From Mesorhizobium sp. ES1-4 (GTDB taxonomy: Bacteria; Pseudomonadota; Alphaproteobacteria; Rhizobiales; Rhizobiaceae), in assembly GCF_020164745.1 (NCBI RefSeq), contig NZ_JAIUGV010000008.1, forward strand, positions 292,311 through 356,310: a stretch of 64,000 bases of DNA, written 5' to 3'. The notes beneath the pieces were generated by a model. It did no database searches, had not been told where the DNA came from, and was given only the letters and a program-made list of their open reading frames with translations. This document shows positions 7,316 through 15,291 of this stretch, piece after piece; positions within the stretch are counted from its first letter, which is position 1; each line of letters begins with the position of its first letter. A program made the position numbers and the translations under genes.

Positions 7316-9085
7316 ATGTATCGGGCACCGGTTGAGGATATCGCGTTTACCCTGAAGCACGTGGCCGGCATGAAATCCGCTCTTGATGCCGGTGCGTTCG
7401 GCGATCTGGGCGAGGATCTGGTCGACGCCGTCCTTGGCGAGGCGGGCCGTTTCGCCACCGAGGAGGTGGCGCCGCTTTACAAGATCGGCGACGAGCAAGG
7501 TGCCGTGCTGAAGGATGCTGTCGTCACCACGCCGCCTGGGTGGAAGGAGCTTTACCGCCGCTGGATCGACGGTGGCTGGAATGCGCTCTCCGGTCCCGAA
7601 GACTACGGCGGCCAGGCGTTGCCGACCATGCTCAGCGTCGCCGCGCTCGAAATGTGGAACTCGGCTGCCATGGCCTTCGGCATCGGGCCGACGCTGACTA
7701 TGGGCGCGGTCGAAGCGCTGGACAAGCACGCCTCGGAGCAGCTCAAGGCCAAATATCTCGCGAAACTCGTGTCCGGCGAGTGGATGGGCACGATGAACCT
7801 GACCGAGCCGCAGGCCGGATCGGACCTCGCTGCCTTGCGCAGCCGCGCCGAGCCCGCCGGCGACGGCACCTACCGCATCTTCGGCCAGAAGATTTTCATC
7901 ACCTATGGTGAGCATGATTTCACCGACAACATCGTCCATCTGGTGCTGGCGCGGCTGCCCGATGCACCGGCCGGAACGCGCGGCATTTCGCTGTTCCTGG
8001 TGCCGAAGTTCCTGGTTGGCGACGACGGCTCGATCGGCGCCCGCAACGATGTCTTCTGTTCCGGCCTCGAGCACAAGCTCGGCATTCATGCCTCGCCGAC
8101 CTGCACCATGATCTATGGCGACGGTTTTCAGGGCGCCCAGCCGGGTGCGATCGGCTGGCTGATCGGCGAGGAGAACAAGGGCCTCGCCTGCATGTTCACC
8201 ATGATGAACAATGCGCGCCTCGCCGTGGGCATGCAGGGCGTCGCGGTCGCGGAAGCCGCGACCCAGAAGGCGATCGCCTATGCCAATGACCGGCGTCAGG
8301 GCAAGGCGGCGAGCTTCGGTGGCGCCGGCATGGCGCCGATCGTCCATCACCCCGACGTGCAGCGTAACTTGCTGACGATGAAGGCGCTGACGCAAACGGC
8401 ACGGGCGATCAGCTATTCCTGTGCCCACGCCATCGACATGGCACGGGTCTCGGGCGGCGACGAGGCGGCGCATTGGCGCGACCGTGCCAATCTGCTGACG
8501 CCGTTGGCCAAGGCCTTTTCGACCGATGTCGGCGTGGAAGTCGCCTCGCTCGGTGTCCAGGTGCATGGCGGCATGGGATTCATCGAGGAAACGGGCGCGG
8601 CGGCTCTCTACCGCGATGCGCGCATCGCGCCGATCTATGAAGGCACCAACGGCGTCCAGGCGATCGATCTGGTGACGCGCAAGCTGCCGCTTGGCGGCGG
8701 TGGGCACATTCATGGTTTCATCGACGAACTCGTCGCGGTCACGAACGCCGTGCGTACCTCAAACCTGCAAGGTTTCGGCCGCACTGCGGATGCTCTCGAC
8801 GCGGCACTTGGCGATCTGACGCAGGCGACGCGATTCCTGCAAAAGCTGTCGGCTGACGGCCGGACGGAAGAGGCGCTCGCGGGTGCGACGCCTTATCTGC
8901 GGCTGATTTCGCTCGCTGCCGGCGGTGCCTATCTGGCGCGGGCCGCTCTTGCCGACCAGGGCCGCATCGCGCTTTGCCGCTTCTTCGCCGAAAACCTGCT
9001 TGGCGAAGTCAGCGCTTTGAAGGAGCGTGTCATCGACGGCGCCGAAAGCCTGGCCGCTGCCGGCAAGGCACTGATTTCTGCCTGA
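7316..9085 (+). CDS. Acyl-CoA dehydrogenase (FadE/DmdC-like, long form)
   Basis: A 589-residue acyl-CoA dehydrogenase of the long class that includes 3-methylmercaptopropionyl-CoA dehydrogenase (DmdC). It begins MYRAPVEDIAFTLKHVAGM, typical of that class, then MGTMNLTEPQAGSDLAALR (FAD/substrate region), and IYEGTNGVQAIDLV, which carries the catalytic glutamate, followed by the class's C-terminal extra domain. It makes trans-2-enoyl-CoA from acyl-CoA and reduces electron-transfer flavoprotein. An AGGAGG ribosome site precedes the ATG. The crotonase gene 19 bp downstream would hydrate its product, so the two form a short beta-oxidation operon. DmdC activity itself is not shown by the sequence. 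Confidence 0.92.
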   Translation: MYRAPVEDIAFTLKHVAGMKSALDAGAFGDLGEDLVDAVLGEAGRFATEEVAPLYKIGDEQGAVLKDAVVTTPPGWKELYRRWIDGGWNALSGPEDYGGQALPTMLSVAALEMWNSAAMAFGIGPTLTMGAVEALDKHASEQLKAKYLAKLVSGEWMGTMNLTEPQAGSDLAALRSRAEPAGDGTYRIFGQKIFITYGEHDFTDNIVHLVLARLPDAPAGTRGISLFLVPKFLVGDDGSIGARNDVFCSGLEHKLGIHASPTCTMIYGDGFQGAQPGAIGWLIGEENKGLACMFTMMNNARLAVGMQGVAVAEAATQKAIAYANDRRQGKAASFGGAGMAPIVHHPDVQRNLLTMKALTQTARAISYSCAHAIDMARVSGGDEAAHWRDRANLLTPLAKAFSTDVGVEVASLGVQVHGGMGFIEETGAAALYRDARIAPIYEGTNGVQAIDLVTRKLPLGGGGHIHGFIDELVAVTNAVRTSNLQGFGRTADALDAALGDLTQATRFLQKLSADGRTEEALAGATPYLRLISLAAGGAYLARAALADQGRIALCRFFAENLLGEVSALKERVIDGAESLAAAGKALISA

Positions 9086-9104
9086 TATTCACAAGGAAAA
9101 GACC

Positions 9105-9875
9105 GTGACGGACCACATCCTCGTCGAGCGCCAGGGCGCCATCCAGATCATTCGCATGAACCGCCCGGACAAGAAGAACGCGCTGACGCGCGCCATGTAT
9201 GCGAAGATGTCGACGGCCTTTGCCGAAGGCGACGCCGATCCGGCGGTCCGCGTTCATGTCTTGCTCGGCGTCCCCGGCGCCTTCTCCTCCGGCAACGACC
9301 TTGCCGACTTCATGGTGGTGGCCACCGGGGGCGATGGCGGCACGGAGGTCTGGGATTTCCTGATGGCGTTGGCCCGGGTCGAAAAGCCCATTGTCTCGGG
9401 CGTCGACGGCATCGCGGTCGGCATCGGCACCACGATCAACCTGCATTGCGACCTGACCTTCGCCACGCCACGCACCGTGTTCCGCACGCCTTTCGTCGAT
9501 CTCGGCCTTGTGCCCGAGGCGGGCTCAAGCCTTTTGGCGCCGCGCATCCTGGGCCAGCAGGGCGCTTTCGCGCTGCTCGGCCTCGGCGAGGGTTTTTCGG
9601 CCGAGCGCGCGAAGGCCGCCGGACTGATATACGAAGTGGTCGAGGAAGGCGCGCTGGAGGCTTCGGTGCTGGCTGCCGCCGGCCAGATCGCCGCCAAGCC
9701 GCCGCAGGCGCTGAAGATCGCGCGCGATCTCATGCGCGGCTCGCGCGACGACCTCGTCACCCGCATCGGGGCGGAAAGCGAGCATTTCCGCGAGCGGCTG
9801 AAATCCGATGAGGCGCGCGCCGCGCTGACCGCGTTCATGACCAGAAAAAGGGCTGAGGTCCCTTTTCAGGGATAA
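9105..9875 (+). CDS. Enoyl-CoA hydratase/isomerase (crotonase) family
   Basis: A 256-residue crotonase. The oxyanion-hole region reads FSSGNDLADFM, the second is VDGIAVGIGTTINLHCDL, and LGLVPEAGSSLLAPRILG carries the position of a catalytic glutamate. It probably hydrates or isomerises enoyl-CoA made by the acyl-CoA dehydrogenase 19 bp upstream. The start is GTG with AAGGAA upstream. Its last 10 bp overlap the end of the convergent pdxH. Confidence 0.92.
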   Translation: MTDHILVERQGAIQIIRMNRPDKKNALTRAMYAKMSTAFAEGDADPAVRVHVLLGVPGAFSSGNDLADFMVVATGGDGGTEVWDFLMALARVEKPIVSGVDGIAVGIGTTINLHCDLTFATPRTVFRTPFVDLGLVPEAGSSLLAPRILGQQGAFALLGLGEGFSAERAKAAGLIYEVVEEGALEASVLAAAGQIAAKPPQALKIARDLMRGSRDDLVTRIGAESEHFRERLKSDEARAALTAFMTRKRAEVPFQG

Positions 9876-10483
9876 AGCCTGGTCTTGTCCCAGCCGCCTT
9901 TGGCGTTGCGCGAAAAGACCATCCGGTCATGCAGCCGGAACGGCCTGTCCTGCCAGAATTCGATCGTCTTCGGCACGATGCGGAAGCCCGACCAGTGCTT
10001 GGGTCGCGGGATTTCACCGATGGCATAACGCGCCGTGTATTCGGCGACCGCCTTTTCCAGAGCGAAGCGGCTTTCCAGCGGTCGCGATTGCTTCGAGGCC
10101 CAGGCGCCGATGCGGCTGCCGCGCGGCCGCGTCGCGTAATAGGCATCGGCCTCGGCTTCGGTGACGATCTCCACGGGACCGCGCACGCGCACCTGCCGGC
10201 GCAGCGATTTCCAGTGGAAACACATCGCCGCCTTCATGCTGCCTAAAATCTCCTGGCCCTTGGCGCTCTCGAAATTCGTGTAGAACACAAAGCCGCTTTC
10301 ATCGAATCCCTTGAGCAGCACCATCCGTACGTCCGGCATGCCTTCGGCATCGACGGTCGCCAGCGCCACGCCGTTGGCGTCGTTGATTTCGCTCTTGGTC
10401 GCGTCGTCCAGCCATGCGGCAAAAAGACGAAACGGCTCGGCGGCCTCGGTAAAGTCACCGGTTGTTAACTCTGTGTCACTCAT
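9866..10483 (-). CDS. pdxH: Pyridoxamine/pyridoxine 5'-phosphate oxidase
   Basis: The FMN enzyme that makes pyridoxal 5'-phosphate, 205 residues. Family motifs are clear: VRMVLLKGFDESGFVFYTNF (FMN site), CFHWKSLRRQVRVRG, and the C-terminal FWQDRPFRLHDRMVF and WDKTRLYP. ATG 10483 (MSDTEL) is used; an in-frame TTG at 10495 is less likely. It is divergent from the surface-antigen-like gene, with only 40 bp between the starts, so the two promoters must overlap. Confidence 0.97.
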   Translation of the reverse strand: MSDTELTTGDFTEAAEPFRLFAAWLDDATKSEINDANGVALATVDAEGMPDVRMVLLKGFDESGFVFYTNFESAKGQEILGSMKAAMCFHWKSLRRQVRVRGPVEIVTEAEADAYYATRPRGSRIGAWASKQSRPLESRFALEKAVAEYTARYAIGEIPRPKHWSGFRIVPKTIEFWQDRPFRLHDRMVFSRNAKGGWDKTRLYP

Positions 10484-10523
10484 AGTTTTTCTCAAATTGT
10501 CACGAGATCAGGGAGGTTGCCGA

Positions 10524-10985
10524 TTGTCGCGTATCGCGCAAGCTTTTGACAGCAGGCAATGGGGCGTTATCGCTTCAGCCAGCGCGAAAGCCGCGATCGT
10601 GTCAATCGTCCTGCCGCTTGCCGGCTGCGGTGCGGGTGGTTTCAGTCTTGAGAAAGCCGAAGTCGACCGCTCGATCCTGACCAGCAGCACGTTGGCTCCG
10701 GCCAAGCCGGCCGATTCCGATCGCGACTCCGACCAGACGACGATCGGCAATGCGGTGTCCTCCGCCGACATCGAGCAACTCGGTGGCCAGGCAGTGCCCT
10801 GGGCGAATGCCGGCACCGGGTCGCGCGGTTCCATCACCGAACTGGCGGAGTTGAAGGACAGCGGCCAGACGTGCCGCCGCTTCAAGGCTTCGCGCGAGAG
10901 CTTCGACGGCGTTGCCATGTTCGAGGGCGAGCTCTGCCTTGCCAGCGCCGGCGGCTGGCACATGCAGGGCTTCAAGGCGCTCTGA
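10524..10985 (+). CDS. RT0821/Lpp0805-family surface protein (17-kDa-antigen-like)
   Basis: A 153-residue protein with a hydrophobic N-terminal segment (AAIVSIVLPLAGCGAGG). LAGC resembles a lipobox, so it is probably an outer-membrane lipoprotein. The C-terminal half (WANAGTGSRGSITEL, CRRFKASRESFDG, FEGELCLASAGGW) fits the surface-antigen domain of the RT0821/Lpp0805 family. The start is TTG 10524, supported by GGGAGG 7 bases before it; the frame is open further upstream, but that part is antisense to pdxH. It precedes the DnaJ-type gene on the same strand by 100 bp. Confidence 0.78.
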   Translation: MSRIAQAFDSRQWGVIASASAKAAIVSIVLPLAGCGAGGFSLEKAEVDRSILTSSTLAPAKPADSDRDSDQTTIGNAVSSADIEQLGGQAVPWANAGTGSRGSITELAELKDSGQTCRRFKASRESFDGVAMFEGELCLASAGGWHMQGFKAL

Positions 10986-11085
10986 ATTTCCGCCTTTGAT
11001 ATGACGGTCCGCTACTGGAATTTCTTCCTATGCGAGCGCATATAGGGGGCAAGTATGGACTCACTCCTATTCCAGGGCAGAACGC

Positions 11086-12018
11086 ATGCGCGACCCGTAT
11101 GAGGTGCTGGGCGTTGCAAAGAACGCATCGGCCAAGGACATAAAATCGGCGTACCGGAAACTCGCCAAGAAGCATCATCCGGACCAGAATCCGAATGATC
11201 CGAAGGCGAAGGACCGTTTTGCCGCGGCCAATCAGGCCTATGAGGTTATCGGCGACGAGAAGAGCCGTGCCGCTTTCGACCGTGGCGAGATCGACGCCGA
11301 CGGCAAGCCGCGTTTCCAGGGTTTTGAAGGTGCGGCCGGCGGTGGCGACCCCTTTGCCGGGTTTCGCCGTCAGCAGCAGGGGGCCGGCGGCTCGCGATTC
11401 GAGTTCCGCTCTGGCCGCCCCAGTGGCGATCCGTTCGACGGCAACAGCGACATCTTCAGCCAGATTTTCGGCGACGCCTTCGCCGGCGCGCGCGGCCCGG
11501 GCCAGGGCGACCGCCGCCAGCCGGCGGCATCGGCTGATCTCAATGTGACACTCGACATCACCATCGAGGAAGCCGCGAACGCCGAAAAGGTGACGGCGAT
11601 GTTCCCGGATGGTCGCAAGGTGGCGGTCAAGCTGCCGGCCTATGTCGAGGACGGCCAGACCATCCGGTTGAAAGGTCAGGGTGAGCAGGGGCCGGGCCAA
11701 CCCGGCGACGCACTGGTCAAGATCCACATCCGCCGGCATCCGCGCTACCGCATCGAGGGGCGCGACCTGCACGCCGATCTGCCGGTTTCGCTGGCGGATG
11801 CGGTGCTGGGCGCCAAGGTCCCGGTTGAGACTCCGACCGGCAGGCTCGCCGTCAACGTGCCTGCCTGGTCGAGTTCGGACAAGGTCCTGCGACTCAAGGG
11901 CAGGGGCTTGCCGGAAAAGGCCGGCGGCCATGGTGATCTCTATGCCCATGTGCGCATCATGCTGCCGGAGGGTGGTGACAGCGCGCTCGAATCGCTGTTG
12001 CGCGGCCAAAAAGGCTGA
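11086..12018 (+). CDS. DnaJ-family co-chaperone without zinc finger (CbpA-like)
   Basis: A 310-residue J-domain protein. Residues 1-65 are a J domain with the intact HPD triad (KKHHPDQNP) that stimulates the ATPase of DnaK. A Gly/Phe-rich linker follows (about 70-150), then the two-lobed DnaJ C-terminal substrate domain (about 155-300; LNVTLDITIEEAANAEKV, RIEGRDLHADLPVSLADAVL). The cysteine-rich zinc finger of true DnaJ is missing, which places it with CbpA-like co-chaperones. It probably aids DnaK on a subset of clients. fabI follows 105 bp downstream on the same strand. Confidence 0.92.
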   Translation: MRDPYEVLGVAKNASAKDIKSAYRKLAKKHHPDQNPNDPKAKDRFAAANQAYEVIGDEKSRAAFDRGEIDADGKPRFQGFEGAAGGGDPFAGFRRQQQGAGGSRFEFRSGRPSGDPFDGNSDIFSQIFGDAFAGARGPGQGDRRQPAASADLNVTLDITIEEAANAEKVTAMFPDGRKVAVKLPAYVEDGQTIRLKGQGEQGPGQPGDALVKIHIRRHPRYRIEGRDLHADLPVSLADAVLGAKVPVETPTGRLAVNVPAWSSSDKVLRLKGRGLPEKAGGHGDLYAHVRIMLPEGGDSALESLLRGQKG

Positions 12019-12123
12019 TCGACCGCTTTTGTCCCCCGAACTGTCCGGTTTGAACGCTTGAAGGGGCTGTGTGCCTGTGCGATAGGCACTCCACAAAGCA
12101 GAAACCTTGCGGAGAGCGCTGAC

Positions 12124-12942
12124 ATGGCGGGTGAACAGGGCCTAATGGCCGGCAAGCGCGGCCTTATTCTTGGCATCGCCAACAACAGGTCGATTGCTTA
12201 TGGCATTGCCAAGGCCTGCGTCGACCACGGCGCCGAGATCGCACTGACCTATCAGGGCGAAGCCTTCAAGAAACGGGTCGAGCCGCTGGCGGTGGAACTG
12301 GGCGCCTTTGTCGCCGGCCATTGCGACGTCACCGATCCGGCGAGCCTGGACGAGGTTTTCACCAATGTCGCCAATCATTGGGGCAAGCTCGATTTCCTCG
12401 TCCATGCCATCGCGTTTTCCGACAAGGACGAGCTGACCGGCCGCTATGTCGAGACGACGCGCGACAATTTCCTGCGCACCATGGACATCTCGGTCTATTC
12501 CTTCACCACCATCGCCAAGCGCGCCGAAGCGCTGATGACCGAGGGCGGTTCGCTGCTGACGCTGACCTATTACGGCGCCGAAAAGGTGATGCCGCACTAT
12601 AACGTCATGGGCGTCGCCAAGGCGGCACTCGAGGCCAGCGTTCGTTATCTCGCGGTTGACCTCGGCGCCAAGAAGATCCGCGTCAACGCGATTTCCGCCG
12701 GCCCCATCAAGACGCTTGCCGCCTCCGGCATCGGCGATTTCCGCTACATCCTGAAGTGGAACGAATACAATTCGCCCCTGAAACAGACGGTCACGCAGGA
12801 AGAAGTCGGTGATTCCGGCGTCTATTTCCTGTCCGACCTGTCGCGTGGCGTCACTGGTGAGGTGCACCATGTCGATTCCGGCTATCACGTCGTCGGCATG
12901 AAGGCGGTCGACGCGCCTGATATTTCGACGGTCAAGGATTAG
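12124..12942 (+). CDS. fabI: Enoyl-[acyl-carrier-protein] reductase (NADH)
   Basis: The last reductase of each round of fatty-acid synthesis, 272 residues, short-chain dehydrogenase fold. The modified nucleotide motif GLILGIANNRSIAYGIAKA is that of FabI, and the catalytic Tyr and Lys sit in PHYNVMGVAKAALE. ATG 12124 has GGAGA upstream; the frame is open 66 bp further up, but that part lacks homology. FabI is the target of triclosan and isoniazid-type inhibitors in other bacteria. The histidine phosphatase gene follows 49 bp downstream. Confidence 0.96.
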   Translation: MAGEQGLMAGKRGLILGIANNRSIAYGIAKACVDHGAEIALTYQGEAFKKRVEPLAVELGAFVAGHCDVTDPASLDEVFTNVANHWGKLDFLVHAIAFSDKDELTGRYVETTRDNFLRTMDISVYSFTTIAKRAEALMTEGGSLLTLTYYGAEKVMPHYNVMGVAKAALEASVRYLAVDLGAKKIRVNAISAGPIKTLAASGIGDFRYILKWNEYNSPLKQTVTQEEVGDSGVYFLSDLSRGVTGEVHHVDSGYHVVGMKAVDAPDISTVKD

Positions 12943-12991
12943 TTCTCCGCCTATCCTCCGTCCAGGCCCTGGCCCGATCTCCGGAGAGCTG

Positions 12992-13579
12992 ATGTATCCG
13001 CTGGTTTATATCGTGCGCCACGGCCAGACGGCGTGGAACGCCGAGTTCCGGCTTCAGGGCCAGGCCGATACCGATCTCAATGCTCTCGGACGCGAACAGG
13101 CGACCGGTAACGGACATCGGCTGGCCGAACTCGTCGGCGACCCCGAGGAATTCGACTTCGTCGCCAGTCCAATGAGACGGACGCGCGAAACGATGGAACG
13201 AATCCGCGCCGCCATGAAGCTCGATCCGCCCGCCTACCGAACCGATATCAGACTCGTTGAAGTCAATTTCGGTGATTGGCAGGGTTATACCTTCGCCGAG
13301 CTCGAGGCGCGGTCTCCCGGGACGAGCCGGTCCCGCGCACGGGACAAATGGAACTTTCAGCCGCCCGGCGACGGTGCGGAAAGCTACCAGATGCTGCTCG
13401 AACGGGTGAAGCCTTGTTTCGACGAGATCGACCGCAGGACGATCTGTGTCACGCATGGCGGCGTCATGCGCACCCTGTTTCGCTTCGTGCTTGATATGCC
13501 CGAGGACGAGGCCGCGAACCTGGAGATACCGCACGATCGCGTGCTCAAGCTTGAAGGCAAGAGCCTGAAGTGGCTTTAG
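12992..13579 (+). CDS. Histidine phosphatase (phosphoglycerate mutase-like) family protein
   Basis: A 195-residue member of the histidine phosphatase superfamily. The catalytic motif YIVRHGQTAWNAEFRLQGQ carries the RHG histidine, and ICVTHGGVMRTLFRF supplies the second histidine. A glutamate between them (ETMERIRAAMKL / RLVEVNFGDWQGY) is at the usual place. Substrates range from phosphoglycerate to alpha-ribazole phosphate; the sequence does not decide. It follows fabI closely and could be co-transcribed. Confidence 0.9.
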   Translation: MYPLVYIVRHGQTAWNAEFRLQGQADTDLNALGREQATGNGHRLAELVGDPEEFDFVASPMRRTRETMERIRAAMKLDPPAYRTDIRLVEVNFGDWQGYTFAELEARSPGTSRSRARDKWNFQPPGDGAESYQMLLERVKPCFDEIDRRTICVTHGGVMRTLFRFVLDMPEDEAANLEIPHDRVLKLEGKSLKWL

Positions 13580-13594
13580 GCCGCCTGGTGACGG

Positions 13595-13642
13595 CCAGTT
13601 CCTGATTCAGCCAATTCCTGATTCAGCCAATTCCTGACTCAG
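13595..13642. repeat. Three tandem copies of a 16-bp unit
   Basis: Three consecutive 16-bp units (13595-13610, 13611-13626, 13627-13642) of the form CC-A-(G/A)-TTCCTGA(T/C)TCAG differ at only two positions. They fill the gap between two convergent genes, and the last unit contains the stop codon of the DUF1344 gene. This looks like slippage-type duplication; no function can be assigned. Confidence 0.85.
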
Positions 13643-13902
13643 TTTGTGTCGCTGTCGCCAGGCAACTGCATATCGGTGACGACGTTCTCGCCATTGGACA
13701 CATCATAGGCGATGACGATGTCCATGCCTGGCTTCAGTGCGTCAAGATCGGTCTCGGCGTTCAGCTTGTAGGATTTGCCATCGTCCAGCGTCAGTGTCAG
13801 CGCGTCCTTGTCGATCTTCTTGATCAGGCCTTCGGTCTGGCCGGCAAAGGCGGCAGTGGAGAGCAGCAGCGTGGCGGCAACAGCGCCGATCAGGATACGC
13901 AT
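13639..13902 (-). CDS. DUF1344 small periplasmic protein
   Basis: An 87-residue exported protein. A signal peptide (MRILIGAVAATLLLSTAAFA, cleavage after AFA) is followed by a small beta-rich domain, TEGLIKKIDKDALTLTLDDG, in which Lys/Asp-rich turns alternate with short strands. This is the DUF1344 family, common in Rhizobiales, of unknown function. It stands alone. Its stop codon lies in a 16-bp tandem repeat. Confidence 0.82.
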   Translation of the reverse strand: MRILIGAVAATLLLSTAAFAGQTEGLIKKIDKDALTLTLDDGKSYKLNAETDLDALKPGMDIVIAYDVSNGENVVTDMQLPGDSDTN

Positions 13903-14015
13903 TATCGTCCTCTTTGGTCATTGCGCCGGCTTGGATGGCGGCGGATCCTCAACGGCGGATGGAGCAGAGCAGAAACCAACCGAATGTGTCAAAACTAAAT
14001 CCGCCAGATCACAGT

Positions 14016-14044
14016 TTGACCACTGTGGAAAACGCCAATAGAAG
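14016..14044 (+). promoter_or_regulatory. Candidate sigma-70-type promoter of aroC
   Basis: TTGACC (14016-14021) and TAGAAG (14039-14044) are 17 bp apart and lie 42 bp before the aroC start. The -35 is good, the -10 only fair. Assignment is by sequence similarity and position only. Confidence 0.35.
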
Positions 14045-14085
14045 GCTGGCTTCAGCCGGTTTCTTTGCCGGGTAGGGCACTTTAC

Positions 14086-15201
14086 ATGTCTCACAACACG
14101 TTTGGCCATCTTTTCCGCGTCACCACCTGGGGCGAGAGCCACGGCGCGGCGCTCGGCTGCGTGGTCGACGGTTGTCCGCCGGGGATCCGCTTCACGCGCG
14201 ATGAAATCCAGGCCGAACTCGACAAGCGCCGCCCGGGCCAGTCGCGCTTCGTCACCCAGCGCCGTGAACCGGACGAGGTGAATATCCTCTCGGGCTTCGT
14301 CCTCGACGAGGACGGCGCGACGATGATCACCACCGGCACGCCGGTGTCGATGTTGATCGAGAATGTCGACCAGCGCTCGAAAGACTATGGCGAGATCGCC
14401 CGCCAATTCCGGCCGGGCCATGCCGACTACACCTATGACGTCAAATACGGCATACGCGACTATCGCGGCGGCGGCCGCTCCTCGGCGCGCGAGACGGCGG
14501 CCAGGGTGGCCGCCGGCGCACTTGCCCGCAAGGTGGTGCCGGGCATGGTGGTGCGGGGCGCGCTGGTGTCGATGGGCGAAAAGTCGATCGACCGCGCCAA
14601 CTGGAACTGGAATTTCGTCGGCGACGCCGAGAATCCGTTCTTCACCCCCGATCCGGCTTCCGTTCCCGTCTTCACGCAGTATCTCGACGGCATCCGCAAG
14701 GCCGGCTCCTCGGTCGGGGCGGTGATAGAGATCATCGCCGACGGTGTGCCTCCCGGCCTCGGCGCGCCGATCTATGCCAAGCTCGACCAGGACATTGCCT
14801 CGGGCCTGATGTCGATCAACGCCGTCAAGGGCGTCGAGATCGGCAATGGTTTCGAGGCCGCCCGCATCACCGGCGAACAGAACGCCGACGAGATGCGCAT
14901 GGGCAATGACGGCAAGCCGGTGTTCCTGTCCAACAATGCCGGCGGCATCCTGGGCGGCATCTCGACCGGCCAGGCGATCGTCGCACGTTTCGCCGTCAAG
15001 CCGACCTCGTCGATCCTGACGCCGCGCAAATCGATCGACAAGGATGGCAACGACGTGGAAGTGATGACCAAGGGGCGCCACGACCCCTGCGTCGGCATCC
15101 GCGCCGTACCGATCGGCGAAGCGATGGTCGCCTGCGCCATCGCCGACCACTATCTGCGGCATCGAGGACAGACAGGGAAGGGGATGGGCAGTAGGCAGTA
15201 G
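14086..15201 (+). CDS. aroC: Chorismate synthase
   Basis: The last step of the shikimate pathway, an FMN-dependent lyase that makes chorismate from EPSP; 371 residues. Typical motifs: FRVTTWGESHGAALGCVVDG at the N-terminus, RPGHADYTYDVKYGIRDYRG with GGRSSARETAARVAAGA in the middle, and VGIRAVPIGEAM near the end. ATG 14086 (MSHNTFGH) is used; the frame extends 7 codons further up. The last eight codons lie in one arm of an imperfect inverted repeat. ribB follows 90 bp downstream. Confidence 0.97.
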   Translation: MSHNTFGHLFRVTTWGESHGAALGCVVDGCPPGIRFTRDEIQAELDKRRPGQSRFVTQRREPDEVNILSGFVLDEDGATMITTGTPVSMLIENVDQRSKDYGEIARQFRPGHADYTYDVKYGIRDYRGGGRSSARETAARVAAGALARKVVPGMVVRGALVSMGEKSIDRANWNWNFVGDAENPFFTPDPASVPVFTQYLDGIRKAGSSVGAVIEIIADGVPPGLGAPIYAKLDQDIASGLMSINAVKGVEIGNGFEAARITGEQNADEMRMGNDGKPVFLSNNAGGILGGISTGQAIVARFAVKPTSSILTPRKSIDKDGNDVEVMTKGRHDPCVGIRAVPIGEAMVACAIADHYLRHRGQTGKGMGSRQ

Positions 15202-15255
15202 GCCAGCCTGTCCGCCCGACACAGCTTCTGCGTTTCCCCTACTGTCTTTACTGCC
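15187..15255. repeat. Imperfect inverted repeat spanning the aroC stop
   Basis: GGCAGTAGGCAGTAGG (15187-15202) can pair, with small mismatches, with CCTACTGTCTTTACTGCC (15238-15255) across a 35-base loop. The left arm is itself a short tandem repeat (GGCAGTA) and carries the aroC stop codon. No T-tract follows, so it is not a classical terminator. It lies 36 bp before the ribB start. Confidence 0.55.
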
Positions 15256-15291
15256 TAGTCCCTATGTCCTGCGAGCGAAGCGAGCATTGCC

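Noticed and set aside
15202..15291. FMN riboswitch before ribB
   Set aside because: The gap is only 90 bp and lacks the conserved blocks of that element; only an inverted repeat is seen.
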